DNA of 15,527 nucleotides from an uncultured Bacteroidia bacterium (GTDB taxonomy: Bacteria; Bacteroidota; Bacteroidia; Bacteroidales; CAJPTX01). Shown piece after piece: positions 1-9,481 of the stretch. Where the stretch lies: NCBI GenBank assembly GCA_938040915.1, contig CALHZE010000290.1, positions 1-15,527 of the forward strand, given 5' to 3'. Made by a program: the position numbers and the translations under genes. The stretch's first letter is position 1. Each line of letters starts with the position of its first letter. The notes beneath the pieces were generated by a model, which had not been told where the DNA came from, did no database searches, and was given only the letters and a program-made list of their open reading frames with translations.

Positions 1-3000
1 CGCGTGAAAATTTACGTCCCCGAAGAGAAGTCTGATTTGCAATTGAAGAAACTCTATCTCCCCGAAAGCTCGTCGGAACTCGGGATGGAAACCGTGAGCA
101 TGCTCATCATTAACGAAGGGTTTAAGACGGTGGAAGGCGCTCGGGTTAAGTGTTCGGTCAATGGCGAGGCAAAGGGTATCTATGCGCTTGAACCGCTTAA
201 ACCATTCGAACGTCGGAAGTTCACTTGGCCGGCGCAGTTCGATTTCTCTTGTCGCGACCCGAAGGGCAAGAAGTTTGAGGTGCAGATGGAGATTATCAGC
301 AGCTCTGATATCGATTCGACGAATAACAAGAAGTCCGAACCGGTCTTGAATTTCGGGAATACGTACATACAGCCATTCAGCCCAGTCTTTACAGGGTTCT
401 TGGGGACGTATCCGCTAGACCCGCTCGTGGTAAAGAAGGTCGAACATTCGTTTATCTACACTGACAATGGGGGCGACGGGGGTGATTACCCCAATCACCA
501 AAGTTCGACAGTACACTTTGTGCCGAGCAAGAAGGGGAACATCATCCAGATTACATTCTATGAGTACTGTAGTGAGTATGAAGACCTTCTTGCGGTTGCG
601 ACCAAGTATAAGCATACGAACCTCGTTATCACAGATGACCAGTACTATGAGCACATCTTCCGTGGCGATTATAATGACCCTGTGACTGGAAAGATGAAGA
701 GCCCTATGACATTCACTTCGAAGAACGAAGACGGATCGATTGGGTGCTATTTCCGTGCTAACGATGATGGTTACGTTAATACGGGGTGGGTTGCAGAAGT
801 GCGCGAAATTGTTCCTACGAATGTATATACGTTGACCAACGTGGCTACGGACGGTCTTTTCCACAAAGATGGCAAAGTCCCCGTGGTGGTGACGGTGAAA
901 AATAACACCGATCGAGAGTTGAAGAATACGCGGGTGGCTTATTCGTTAGATCAGGAAGTCTGGGAGTATGAAAACATCCCGACGATTGCTCCGAATGCCG
1001 AGGTCGTTTATACGTTTAAGACGCCGGTCGACCTCCCGATAGCACAGAAGAAGACCCTCTATGCGACGCTTGTAAGTGATGACTATATCACCGAGGACGA
1101 CAATAAGAAGGTCGAGGTCTTGAATGACCGCTATTGTGGCGACCGTACTTACGCACAGAGTGGCGATTGCATCTTGTCTATCGTTGGGCAAGACGGTTCT
1201 TGGGAGTTGCGTGAGATCGAGCCCGAGGACGACCACGAGGAAGCGTATTACTTGGATCACGAGTATATGATTGATTCGGTGTTCTCTATGTATCGTTCTG
1301 ACCTCCAGGCGACGCTTCAGTTGACTACCGACAAGTTCTACAATCCTCAGAGTTTCAGCATTCGCGCTTGGGTAGATTGGAATGATGATGGCGACTTCTT
1401 AGATGAAAAAGAGTCGTTTGTGCTTCCTGTGAAGCCGAACGTTACAAACTATCAGTTGAAGATTGACATCCCACCGGCAGCTTCTTTCGGTAAGAAGCGT
1501 TTGCGTATTGCCACTTCGTTGACTTCTGATGCTACCGATTGTGGAAAGCTCGCAACCTCGGGGAATATGGTCGACTTGACTATAGACCTCAAGGATGAGC
1601 CGAACCCGATCCAGGTGGATAAGAAGCCGAGCAGCATCGTCGTGAAAGATGCGGTAGAGCTTACGGCAAATGAAAAGGTGAAAGTCTGGATAACCAACTG
1701 CACGGCCAAGGAAGTGGAAGTAGGGAATGTCTTACTTCAGGTAGATGACCGCCTCCCGATTCTAGAGTCTAGCCGTGAGGTGATAAAACCTTTTGACTCT
1801 GTCGAGTTTGAGTTTAAGCAACGTATCGATCTTTCGAAGGTTGGGGTTCATAACATCGCAGTGTCTATCGAGGATGAGAACGACAACAACGAGTCTAACA
1901 ATGTCCTCGAGCGTAAGGTCTATAGCGTGATCCCTGCAAAGGACGGAGCTTACGGGTTGAACTTTATGGGTGACACAGATCGTGACGAAGGGTTGGGTTG
2001 TGGCACCCTCGATGGAGAGAACTTCGTAAAGGATGGTATGACTTTCGAAGCATGGATCAATCCTCGCAACAGCTCGCTGAATAACATCTACTACAAGCGA
2101 GGTGGGCTGTTGGTGACGCTCTTTGACCGGAAGTCGCAAACGATCCCTCCGAAGACCCTCGTTGTGTTGGTGAACGAGCGCCGTGTTTTCATTTCAGACT
2201 CTGGGGCGGTGAAAATGAATAAGTGGCAACACCTTGCTGTCGTTTATGACCCGCATAAGAGTAAGGGCGAAATCTCTGTCTTCATCAATGGCGAACCGAT
2301 CACTATGAAGGCTCAAGGGAGTGACACGCCACAACACGATCCGAAAGCGCCGATCTGGGTCGCTGGTGCTTATGAGGGATGGATCGACGAGGTTCGTCTC
2401 TGGAACAAGGTACGGAAGCAAGAGGACGTTCAGAAGTATATGTATAAGCACGCTGCGGGAGATTTCAACTATCAGACGGGGCTTGTTGCAGAATATCAGA
2501 TGAACGAAGGTCCGGGTAACCTCCTTGCCTTGAATGCGGCAAAAGAAGGGAGTTTTGCGAAGATTCGGACGCAGCGCGCAGCGGATATCGATTACCCCGC
2601 GTGGATTGAAACCGAGCAGCTGATCTCAGACCTCCGTTCAGAGTCGTTCTCGCGTCCTGCTCAAATCAAGGGGAATGACGTTACGGTTTGGTTGCGTCAG
2701 AAAGAAGACCCAGCGCATGTGAAGATTACGCTTGAGTCGCTTTGGTCTAAGCTCTCCTTTACCTACAAGGGCAACCCTGTCGTTGCAAACACGGAGATTG
2801 ACCTCTCGAGTGGCGAGGCAGAGATTTTACCCAAAGACTTTGAGATCTTTGGTAAGAAGTTTGACATGCCGATTAAGATTAAGGCGATACAAGACGTGGC
2901 TGAGCCGTGTGATTTGTTAGAACTCTCAGTTCTTAAGAGCCACAATCCGCGTCTGACCAAAGACGAAGTAAAGAATCCTGTCGCACAAACCGAATATCTG

Positions 3001-6000
3001 AAGCTCGCGGGGATGACCGATTACTCGGCCGTTCGCCTCAACTTCAAGGCTTCGGAAGGCGCAACGGTGTCTTATCTAGGGATGCCATTGGTAGCAGGGG
3101 AGACGTTGGTCGACTTGCGTCAATCAGCTACCATTAAGGTGCTTTCTGAGAACCAACAGCAGGCTCATTACTACGTTTTGCGTCCGTTGCATAACGTCGC
3201 TGAGTTTGTTGCACCAGCCGTCCCCGAAACGATGGTCTTTGGCGAGACAGCCACTTTGAACTTTGATGCCCCCGTCGTATTGCATACCAGCGACGGTAAC
3301 ATCGTGGCCGTCGATGGCAATAAGATCCGAGCGAATGGCGTCGGTACGGCAGAGTTGACGTTCGTTATCTCTCGCAATGGGACGACCACCGAAACCGGTA
3401 AGAAGGTCTCAGTCAAGGTTACGCCGCGTGCTATTTCTGTGGCACCTAAAGCGGAGCGCGTCCTCTTTGGACATACGGTAACCTCCTACGAGCTCGATTA
3501 CAACTATGCCGTTGGGGCAGGCGAACGTATCATGCTAAACAAGTTCGCGACGGAAAAGGTAACTTATACCCTCCAGTATAACGGTCGTGATTGGGACAAG
3601 ACGTCGCCACTCCCCGTGGGTGAGCATATCTGGAAGCCGAGCAATACGACGACGTTCGCTTGTGGCAACTACATGGTAACGCCAACCACAAGCAAGCTCA
3701 CTGTGAAGACGACGGAGACACAGACTGTTAAGTTCCACGTTTCTGACTTAGCGAACAACAATTTGCGCGACGCCATCGTCGAGATTAACAAACTTAGTGG
3801 TAAGACTGACGCCGATGGGAACTACTCCATTTCATTGAACACGGTAGACACCACGGCATATAAGTATGTGATCTCCAAAGACGGCTATACCACTGTTGCC
3901 AGCGAGTGGCGAAACGAAAAGAAAGAGTCACTCGTCGAGGTGAAGTTGCAGAAGCGCGACATCTCGCTGAAGTATAAGGCGGGAGAAAATGGCGCGGTAG
4001 AAGGCGGTGTGGATCAGATGATCCCCAGCGGTACAACTGGCGAACCTGTCTTTGCCTCGCCTGCTTGGGGCTATCGTTTCGAAAAATGGAGTGATGGCAA
4101 AACAGACAACCCGCGTATGGAAAAGAGCGTTTCGCGGAACGTGGATGTCACGGCCTCGTTTGTAATTTCTACCCCCAAGGTTACTTACATCGCTAAAGAG
4201 GGCGGGATGGTCTCTGACGGTATCAGGGAAGCAACCTCTCTCGAGATCAACAATCCGGATGGGACGAAAGAAATTAAGGCTGTGGCTAAATCGGGTTATT
4301 ACTTCGTACGTTGGAGTGACGGTATCGATACGCCAGAGCGTGCCGATAAGCAAATCTACTTTGACAAAACCGTTGAAGCGATCTTTACTTTGGCGCGCGA
4401 ACTCCCGTTCACAGAAGATTTCGATGCTTTTGATTCGACCCCCGAGGGATGGCTCAATATAGATAACACAGGTAACGCTTTCTGGAAGATTACCTCTAAC
4501 TATGTCGGGCGTCTCGGTTACATCGGTTCTGGTAATTTCGCGGCAATTAACTCGCAGATTGTCGGTCCTGACAAGGAGGTTAAGGTTGACTTAATTACCC
4601 CGTGGATAGACCTCGCGAAGAGTGAAGGAGACCTTAAGCTTACGTTTGACTACAAGTTCGAGATCATCGGGTTGAACGTACAGCCAACGGAAGGTTTCTT
4701 TGTTTACTATAGCACGGATGGGGTGACGTGGAAGCAAATCTTCCGCCGTTACACTGACCAGTTAGAAGGCGATAAAGCTTCGATCGACATCGAGCGTGCA
4801 GAACTCAAGGGCGCGAAGAGCATCCGTTTCAAGTTCCACTATTGCGATACTTGGGGCTTTGCTGCTATCTTCGACAATGTACGAGTTGAGGCTAAGAAGG
4901 TTAAGAACTTCACCGTGATGTACTTTGCAGGCGAAGGAGGGGATCTCACTGTGGATGGCGGCGTTACCTTACCCATGACGCAAGAGTTTGGTAAGAAGGG
5001 ACCAAAGGTTACTGCAGTGCCAGAACGGGGGTATCGTTTCGTGAAGTGGACTGATGGTAAGACTGATGTCTCGCGTGAGGATACGGAATTTACATACGTG
5101 ACGGCTGTGTTTGCAAAAACGGCAAGTGAGACCATCTACACCGTAGAGTATCGCGCCACGACGGGAGGTTACATCCATGGTATCGCGCTCCAGAAGGTTA
5201 ACGAAGGCGATGCTACGGTTTATGTAGACGCTCGTCCAAACTTCGGTTACCGCTTTGAGAAGTGGGATGACAATAAGGCGGAAAGTGAGCGTCACGATGT
5301 GAACGTCATGTCTGACCTCGTCCGTACGGCTCAGTTTGTTGCGATTCCTTCTTACAAAGTGACCTTTGTAAAGGCAGAACACGGTGAATACACGATTACG
5401 CATAACCGCGGTAAGAAGCTGGAAAATAACACTCGGTGTCCCGAAGGCGACGTCCTAGATCTCCGTCCATCTCCTGAAGCGGGTTACTTTACCGCAAGTG
5501 TCTTGGTGAATGGAAATACGGTGCCCTCGCGTGGCGGTCGTTACCTCATTGAGGTGACAAGTGACACCGAGATCGTGGTGGCCTTCCGACCATACGAGTT
5601 TACAGTGACCTTTGTGGCAACGAATGGCGGATCGCTCCTCGGATCTACGACTCAGACTGTTCGTGCAGGGCAAGCAACCTCGCCTGTAGTGGCTACGCCC
5701 GACGAAGGGAAGGAATTCCTCCTCTGGAGTAACGGTTCAGAAGACCCGACCCTGACGCTAAAGAGTGTAAATCGCAACATGACTTATAAAGCCTTCTTTA
5801 GCGAACTCTCTTGGTTGCAAGTAACGCTTTGCATGAATGATGGTAAGGACGACCGCTTGATTAAAACTCAGAAGGGTAAGCCGTTTGCAGAGTCCAACCC
5901 CGTACGTGCAGGTTATGCTTTCCAAGGCTGGAAAACAGACCAAGACTTGCAAAAGGACTTTGATGTAAAGGGGAAGATCGTTACCGATACGACGCTCTTT

Positions 6001-7425
6001 GCTTCTTGGAAGCCGATCTCTTACTCCATCGCTTTCGACGCTAATGGCGGATCTGGCGAAATGGAGCAACTGGACGCTGTGTATGAAACGATGGTAGCTT
6101 TGCCTGCAAACACCTTTACTGCGGCAGGGAAAACCTTCGCGGGTTGGAGTCTCTCTGCGAGCGGCGAGGTGATGTTCTATGATGGTATGCAGGTAAAGAA
6201 CCTTGCTACGGTTAACGGAGCGACCACTACACTTTATGCAAAGTGGGAAAATGGCTCGGTGGCGACGCATACGTTAACATTCGAGACCAACGGTGGTTCT
6301 ACCGTAGCGCCACAGCGTGTGTTGACGGGCAAGACTGCCGTCGAACCAGTTGTACCCGTCAAGGAGGGCTCGGCGTTCCTCGGTTGGTATACTGATGCAG
6401 AATTCTCAACTGCCTATAACTTTACCTCGGCTGTGACTGCAGATGCAACGCTCTATGCGCGGTGGGCTGCTAGTGTCTATATCGTGCGCTACAACCCAGG
6501 GTATGGTTGGGGCGACATGCCAGATCAGCCGATGGAGTGTGGGCAGTACGCAGAGCTCCGTCAGTGTGCCTTTAAGCTCTCTACCTACGAGTTTAGCGGT
6601 TGGGCTACGACTCTTGAGGGCGAAGGCGAGTACCGCGATGGTGCGCGTGTGAAAGACCTTGCTACGCAAGACGGGGCAGTGATTACATTGTATGCGACAT
6701 GGGCACCTATTTACCACACCATCTCGTTTGAAACGAACGGTGGTGGTCGGATGCGCGCCCGTGAGGTACGTGATGGTCGCCGGATTCGTGAGCCGCAAGC
6801 GCCTGCAAAGAAAGGATTCGTCTTCGTTGCGTGGTTTGCAGACCCTGAGTTGACGACTCCGTTTGACTTTAACGAGCCTATCATGGGGAACGTGACGCTC
6901 TATGCAGCATGGCGTTACGAAGTCGCTTACTTTACACTCTCTATTGCTGAGGCAGTAAATGGCGTGATTTCGGTGCTCGATATTGAGGGACGCCCCATAG
7001 AAGATGGTGCGGAGCTGATCCCAGAGTCGAAGATCCAGATCTTCGCAAAGCCCAATACGGCAGATTACCGTCTGCGACGCCTTACGGTGAACGGTGAGAA
7101 GGTTCGGTCTGGAGATACGATCGTTGTAACGACCAACGTCCACATTATGGCTGACTTTACCAACCCCGTAGAGGTTGCCGCCTTTGTTGACGCGAAGGTC
7201 GCTCCGAATCCGTTTGACAATCAGTTCCGTATCTTGAATACTGAGGCGCTCGGTGTGGCTGAGTACGAGCTCTTTAATGCGAACGGACAACTCCTCCGTC
7301 GCGACACGCTCCGCGAAACGGAAACGGTTGTAGAAACATCTGACTTGCCCGCAGGTCTCTACCTCCTCCAGCTGAAAAATGGAGATAGAGGCTCGCGAAC
7401 CATTCGGATTGTTAAGACGAGGTAA
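1..7425 (+). CDS. Giant multidomain T9SS-secreted surface protein, 5' partial
   Basis: Probably a secreted or cell-surface adhesin exported by the type IX secretion system. The frame is open to the left edge. The first possible start (GTG at 4) is not followed by a signal peptide, so the true start lies upstream. Residues below are counted from that GTG. Three CARDB-like beta domains are visible (about 1-118, 278-375, 535-645). A CUB-like domain covers about 145-275 and a GEVED domain about 378-532 (key stretch AWVDWNDDGDF). A LamG/concanavalin-like domain covers about 649-850 (MTFEAWINP, WIDEVRLWN). Less clear beta domains follow to 1140, then an MBG-like domain and a carboxypeptidase-regulatory-like domain (about 1242-1318). 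A choice-of-anchor-J/cleaved-adhesin domain covers about 1466-1630, and InlB-type repeats fill most of 1320-2304. The tail from 2397 (APNPF, then PAGLYLLQL) is a type A sorting domain, normally cleaved as the protein is attached to the surface. Domain names are from my reading of motifs. Ligand unknown. Confidence 0.9.
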   Translation, partial: RVKIYVPEEKSDLQLKKLYLPESSSELGMETVSMLIINEGFKTVEGARVKCSVNGEAKGIYALEPLKPFERRKFTWPAQFDFSCRDPKGKKFEVQMEIISSSDIDSTNNKKSEPVLNFGNTYIQPFSPVFTGFLGTYPLDPLVVKKVEHSFIYTDNGGDGGDYPNHQSSTVHFVPSKKGNIIQITFYEYCSEYEDLLAVATKYKHTNLVITDDQYYEHIFRGDYNDPVTGKMKSPMTFTSKNEDGSIGCYFRANDDGYVNTGWVAEVREIVPTNVYTLTNVATDGLFHKDGKVPVVVTVKNNTDRELKNTRVAYSLDQEVWEYENIPTIAPNAEVVYTFKTPVDLPIAQKKTLYATLVSDDYITEDDNKKVEVLNDRYCGDRTYAQSGDCILSIVGQDGSWELREIEPEDDHEEAYYLDHEYMIDSVFSMYRSDLQATLQLTTDKFYNPQSFSIRAWVDWNDDGDFLDEKESFVLPVKPNVTNYQLKIDIPPAASFGKKRLRIATSLTSDATDCGKLATSGNMVDLTIDLKDEPNPIQVDKKPSSIVVKDAVELTANEKVKVWITNCTAKEVEVGNVLLQVDDRLPILESSREVIKPFDSVEFEFKQRIDLSKVGVHNIAVSIEDENDNNESNNVLERKVYSVIPAKDGAYGLNFMGDTDRDEGLGCGTLDGENFVKDGMTFEAWINPRNSSLNNIYYKRGGLLVTLFDRKSQTIPPKTLVVLVNERRVFISDSGAVKMNKWQHLAVVYDPHKSKGEISVFINGEPITMKAQGSDTPQHDPKAPIWVAGAYEGWIDEVRLWNKVRKQEDVQKYMYKHAAGDFNYQTGLVAEYQMNEGPGNLLALNAAKEGSFAKIRTQRAADIDYPAWIETEQLISDLRSESFSRPAQIKGNDVTVWLRQKEDPAHVKITLESLWSKLSFTYKGNPVVANTEIDLSSGEAEILPKDFEIFGKKFDMPIKIKAIQDVAEPCDLLELSVLKSHNPRLTKDEVKNPVAQTEYLKLAGMTDYSAVRLNFKASEGATVSYLGMPLVAGETLVDLRQSATIKVLSENQQQAHYYVLRPLHNVAEFVAPAVPETMVFGETATLNFDAPVVLHTSDGNIVAVDGNKIRANGVGTAELTFVISRNGTTTETGKKVSVKVTPRAISVAPKAERVLFGHTVTSYELDYNYAVGAGERIMLNKFATEKVTYTLQYNGRDWDKTSPLPVGEHIWKPSNTTTFACGNYMVTPTTSKLTVKTTETQTVKFHVSDLANNNLRDAIVEINKLSGKTDADGNYSISLNTVDTTAYKYVISKDGYTTVASEWRNEKKESLVEVKLQKRDISLKYKAGENGAVEGGVDQMIPSGTTGEPVFASPAWGYRFEKWSDGKTDNPRMEKSVSRNVDVTASFVISTPKVTYIAKEGGMVSDGIREATSLEINNPDGTKEIKAVAKSGYYFVRWSDGIDTPERADKQIYFDKTVEAIFTLARELPFTEDFDAFDSTPEGWLNIDNTGNAFWKITSNYVGRLGYIGSGNFAAINSQIVGPDKEVKVDLITPWIDLAKSEGDLKLTFDYKFEIIGLNVQPTEGFFVYYSTDGVTWKQIFRRYTDQLEGDKASIDIERAELKGAKSIRFKFHYCDTWGFAAIFDNVRVEAKKVKNFTVMYFAGEGGDLTVDGGVTLPMTQEFGKKGPKVTAVPERGYRFVKWTDGKTDVSREDTEFTYVTAVFAKTASETIYTVEYRATTGGYIHGIALQKVNEGDATVYVDARPNFGYRFEKWDDNKAESERHDVNVMSDLVRTAQFVAIPSYKVTFVKAEHGEYTITHNRGKKLENNTRCPEGDVLDLRPSPEAGYFTASVLVNGNTVPSRGGRYLIEVTSDTEIVVAFRPYEFTVTFVATNGGSLLGSTTQTVRAGQATSPVVATPDEGKEFLLWSNGSEDPTLTLKSVNRNMTYKAFFSELSWLQVTLCMNDGKDDRLIKTQKGKPFAESNPVRAGYAFQGWKTDQDLQKDFDVKGKIVTDTTLFASWKPISYSIAFDANGGSGEMEQLDAVYETMVALPANTFTAAGKTFAGWSLSASGEVMFYDGMQVKNLATVNGATTTLYAKWENGSVATHTLTFETNGGSTVAPQRVLTGKTAVEPVVPVKEGSAFLGWYTDAEFSTAYNFTSAVTADATLYARWAASVYIVRYNPGYGWGDMPDQPMECGQYAELRQCAFKLSTYEFSGWATTLEGEGEYRDGARVKDLATQDGAVITLYATWAPIYHTISFETNGGGRMRAREVRDGRRIREPQAPAKKGFVFVAWFADPELTTPFDFNEPIMGNVTLYAAWRYEVAYFTLSIAEAVNGVISVLDIEGRPIEDGAELIPESKIQIFAKPNTADYRLRRLTVNGEKVRSGDTIVVTTNVHIMADFTNPVEVAAFVDAKVAPNPFDNQFRILNTEALGVAEYELFNANGQLLRRDTLRETETVVETSDLPAGLYLLQLKNGDRGSRTIRIVKTR
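3961..6915 (+). repeat. Array of InlB-type beta repeats inside the giant surface protein
   Basis: About eleven protein repeats of roughly 65-80 residues, interrupted once by the choice-of-anchor-J domain (about 4400-4895). The first six, starting near 3961, 4174, 4908, 5137, 5350 and 5596, resemble the divergent InlB B-repeat family: a start like VxYxAxxGG, a middle GYRFEKWxDG, and an end TAxF. The last five, starting near 5812, 6019, 6265, 6475 and 6715, resemble the canonical Listeria-Bacteroides repeat: FxxNGG, then GWxxD or GWSxS, then TLYAxW. A further related but weaker unit follows at about 6928-7170. The repeats differ a lot in DNA sequence, so the array looks old rather than recently expanded. 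Such domains usually act as stalks or adhesive modules. Confidence 0.8.
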
Positions 7426-7470
7426 CGACTGACAGAGACGCCGAGTCTTAAAAGCCTCGACGTTACGACT

Positions 7471-7512
7471 CCTCCCCAGTTGATGGCAACATCAGCTGGG
7501 GAGGCTTTTTTT
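7471..7512 (+). terminator. Intrinsic terminator after the giant surface protein gene
   Basis: A 14-bp stem (7471-7484 with 7491-7504, one G-U pair) closes a 6-base loop and is followed by a run of seven T at 7506-7512. It starts 46 bases after the stop codon. This separates the surface protein gene from the downstream operon. Confidence 0.9.
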
Positions 7513-7707
7513 GTCGGGCTGGGAGGATGGTAAAAAAATGTATTCCTTACGGACTTTTTTTCTTCCCCCAAGTTGTCTGTATAGGCGTAATAATCAATCG
7601 TTTCGCTCCTTAGACGAAAAATATTTTACTAAAACAGGCTAAAATATTTGGTTATGTCGTCAGAAAAAAAAACTTGCGGGGCGAAATCTTAAATAAAATA
7701 GCTAAAG

Positions 7708-8460
7708 ATGAGACACATCGCATGGGTTACGTTAGGTGCTCTAAGTCTCGCATTTCTAGCGGGTTGTGGCACAACGAAGTATGTAGAAGTCCCCGTCTAC
7801 CAACCCCCACAAATGGCGCAAAAACAGCAGCCAGTGATGGAGGATGAAGATGATGAGGTGGCTTTAGCAAAAGCAAGACGCTCGAATACAAGAGAACTGC
7901 TAGAGCAGTATGAGCGTGAAGGATGGAAAATAGACGATGCGGGGCGTACCCTGAAAGTAGCGATCCTTGAGCATGCCGTTAACAAGAAAAAGAACGGGTG
8001 GAGCGACATCACGGGCAATGTCTCTATGTGTAAATCTCTCAACATCTGCAAGTCTGAGGCACGCACCAATGCGCTCGTTGAGTATGTAGAGAATATCAGT
8101 TCGCAAATAGAGGGGTTGGCGTCAAAGAACATGGGCAACAACGCCGCTTCGACGAGACCCGAAGAATACGATCGCTTCAATAAAGCCTTCCAACAGAAGT
8201 TTAGCGCAGAGGTGGGGCAGGCGATGAAGTATAGCTATGGGATGTATCGCCGCCTGCAACAGGGGAGTTCCTTTGGCGCTATGCAATACAAGGTGGTTTA
8301 TTTGGTCGACTATGGGCAGATACAGCAAGCTGCTATCAAGTCGCTCGATGCATCGATAAAAGAAGCCAAGCTCAGTGCGCAGTTTGCAAGCTCCGTACGC
8401 GATATCATCAATAGCGGAGTCAATTTCAAACAAGAAGAACAAAACGACACGAGCAAATAG
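7708..8460 (+). CDS. Outer-membrane-type lipoprotein, LPP20-like, function unknown
   Basis: A 250-residue lipoprotein. The N-terminus has a short positive start (MRH), a hydrophobic stretch, and a clear lipobox LAGC with the modified cysteine at residue 20, so it is probably membrane-anchored in the envelope. After a Pro/Gln-rich linker and an acidic EDEDDE patch (about 46-51), the rest is mainly helical, with the pattern ARTNALVEYVENISSQIEGLA near residues 114-134. That spacing resembles the LPP20 lipoprotein family (A..A..AL...V...I.G), but the match is weak and is inference. There are two cysteines near 108-113 (MCKSLNICKS). It is the first gene of a three-gene operon, with 9 bases to the probable start of the next gene. 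The 195 bases between the preceding terminator and this gene are AT-rich and contain no promoter I can defend; TTTG at 7647-7650 is a weak candidate -33 element. Start choice: ATG at 7708 gives a perfect lipoprotein signal. Function not recognised. Confidence 0.85.
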   Translation: MRHIAWVTLGALSLAFLAGCGTTKYVEVPVYQPPQMAQKQQPVMEDEDDEVALAKARRSNTRELLEQYEREGWKIDDAGRTLKVAILEHAVNKKKNGWSDITGNVSMCKSLNICKSEARTNALVEYVENISSQIEGLASKNMGNNAASTRPEEYDRFNKAFQQKFSAEVGQAMKYSYGMYRRLQQGSSFGAMQYKVVYLVDYGQIQQAAIKSLDASIKEAKLSAQFASSVRDIINSGVNFKQEEQNDTSK

Positions 8461-8469
8461 TTGAGTACT

Positions 8470-9477
8470 ATGAAAATAACAGTCTTACTCTCGTTGTTAC
8501 TGTGCTTTAGCACATTTGTGCTCGCTCAGGATCGTCCACCGTGGGTGGACAAAGATCTCCCTATGGCTGGTAATGCTGCCAATCAGGGGGAATACAAGGT
8601 CGTGTCGGGCGAGGGGACTACCGAGGCTTCTGCACGGCAGAATGCAATTACCGCTTTTGTTCAGATGCGTAATTATGAGATGGGGGTGACGGTCTCTGCT
8701 GACCAAAATTATAGCATGAACAGTAGTACCAACAGTGCTTTTGGGAATGGAGTCTTTGGTTCGTACGACGGTTCGTATGGTAACGAAGGGGAACAAAATG
8801 CAGGGCAGGCACGCGTACGCGCAGATGAACGCAATATGAGTTTTCGTATCATCGACACGTACTCCGAAAAGTCTCTTTTGATGGGGAATGTAAAAACGTG
8901 GTTGCTTATCTGGGTTCCCTCCGCAGACGGCAATGGTATGAATCCTCCAAAGTTTGTCGTGGTGAAGGGGGGAGGTATGAAACTTTGGTCGCATGGCGGA
9001 GCTATGGTTCGCTCGTTGGTTCTTCCAGGGTGGGGACAGCTCTACAAGGGGCAGCGTTTGAAGGGTATACTTTTTATGACAGGAACTCTGGGAGCTATAG
9101 TGTTGGGTGGTATTATGAGAGGGATAGAGGGAACTGTATTGGCGGAAGAAAAACAGGTTGAAGGCGATCCTTATATCTATAGAGACCCTGATGGAAGGAT
9201 TGTCAAGACAGAACCGAGCTATAAAACAGAGAAGGTTACTAATAATATTATGAGTAATACTCTTTTCGCTATCGGCGGGGGGCTTTACGTAGTACAACTT
9301 CTTGATGCCTTAATCTCAGGCGACCCCGTAGCTCCGATGCCGGGGCAGGTGGGGCGTTACCGCTACATCGGACAGAATGCCACCATACAGTTGCAGCCGT
9401 GGGTCGCAATGCAACAACCCCTTGGGATGCCGAACGGAAATAGCGTCGTGGGGGCACAGTTGCGGATTGATTTCTAA
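8470..9477 (+). CDS. Exported membrane protein with N-terminal LPP20-like region, paralog A
   Basis: I place the start at ATG 8470 rather than TTG 8461, because the ATG gives a standard signal peptide ending in VLA before QDRPP (cleavage after residue 19); this makes 335 residues. The exported N-terminal half contains GEGTTEASARQNAITAF, a pattern resembling LPP20-type lipoprotein domains, followed by a Ser/Asn/Gly-rich loop (about 79-110). The C-terminal half carries the motif RSLVLPGWGQLYKGQRLKG (181-199), similar to the LPGxGQxY motif of Bacteroidota DUF5683-type membrane proteins. It is followed by one membrane segment (about 200-216), a roughly 40-residue polar loop, and a second membrane segment (about 261-283). 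It ends in alternating polar/nonpolar residues and a final Phe. It is the second gene of the operon, with 4 bases to the next gene, which is its paralog. Function unknown; an envelope role is inferred from the signal peptide and the lipoprotein neighbour. Confidence 0.85.
   Translation: MKITVLLSLLLCFSTFVLAQDRPPWVDKDLPMAGNAANQGEYKVVSGEGTTEASARQNAITAFVQMRNYEMGVTVSADQNYSMNSSTNSAFGNGVFGSYDGSYGNEGEQNAGQARVRADERNMSFRIIDTYSEKSLLMGNVKTWLLIWVPSADGNGMNPPKFVVVKGGGMKLWSHGGAMVRSLVLPGWGQLYKGQRLKGILFMTGTLGAIVLGGIMRGIEGTVLAEEKQVEGDPYIYRDPDGRIVKTEPSYKTEKVTNNIMSNTLFAIGGGLYVVQLLDALISGDPVAPMPGQVGRYRYIGQNATIQLQPWVAMQQPLGMPNGNSVVGAQLRIDF
8530..8807 (+). repeat. Direct repeat 1, copy in paralog A (278 bases, no differences)
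   Basis: Every base of 8530-8807 is the same as 9542-9819 (offset 1012), including all third codon positions. Identity begins just after the signal-peptide codons and stops abruptly at 8808. Confidence 0.95.
9406..9477 (+). repeat. Direct repeat 2, 3' end of paralog A (72 bases, no differences)
   Basis: Identical to 10307-10378 (offset 901) up to and including the stop codon. The first mismatch upstream is at 9405/10306. It encodes the C-terminal strand-like segment ending in QLRIDF. Confidence 0.95.
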
Positions 9478-9481
9478 GAAA

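Noticed and set aside
6406..7290. Long open frame of 294 codons on the minus strand
   Set aside because: It lies wholly inside the repeat and tail region of the giant surface protein, has no recognisable domain, and is explained by codon bias of the + strand gene.
8461..8469. TTG start for paralog A directly after the lipoprotein stop codon
   Set aside because: The ATG three codons later begins a standard signal peptide that matches the start of paralog B.
9377..9481. N-terminal extension of paralog B starting at 9377
   Set aside because: It overlaps the end of paralog A in another frame and would place a perfect signal peptide 35 residues inside the protein; ATG 9482 fits better.
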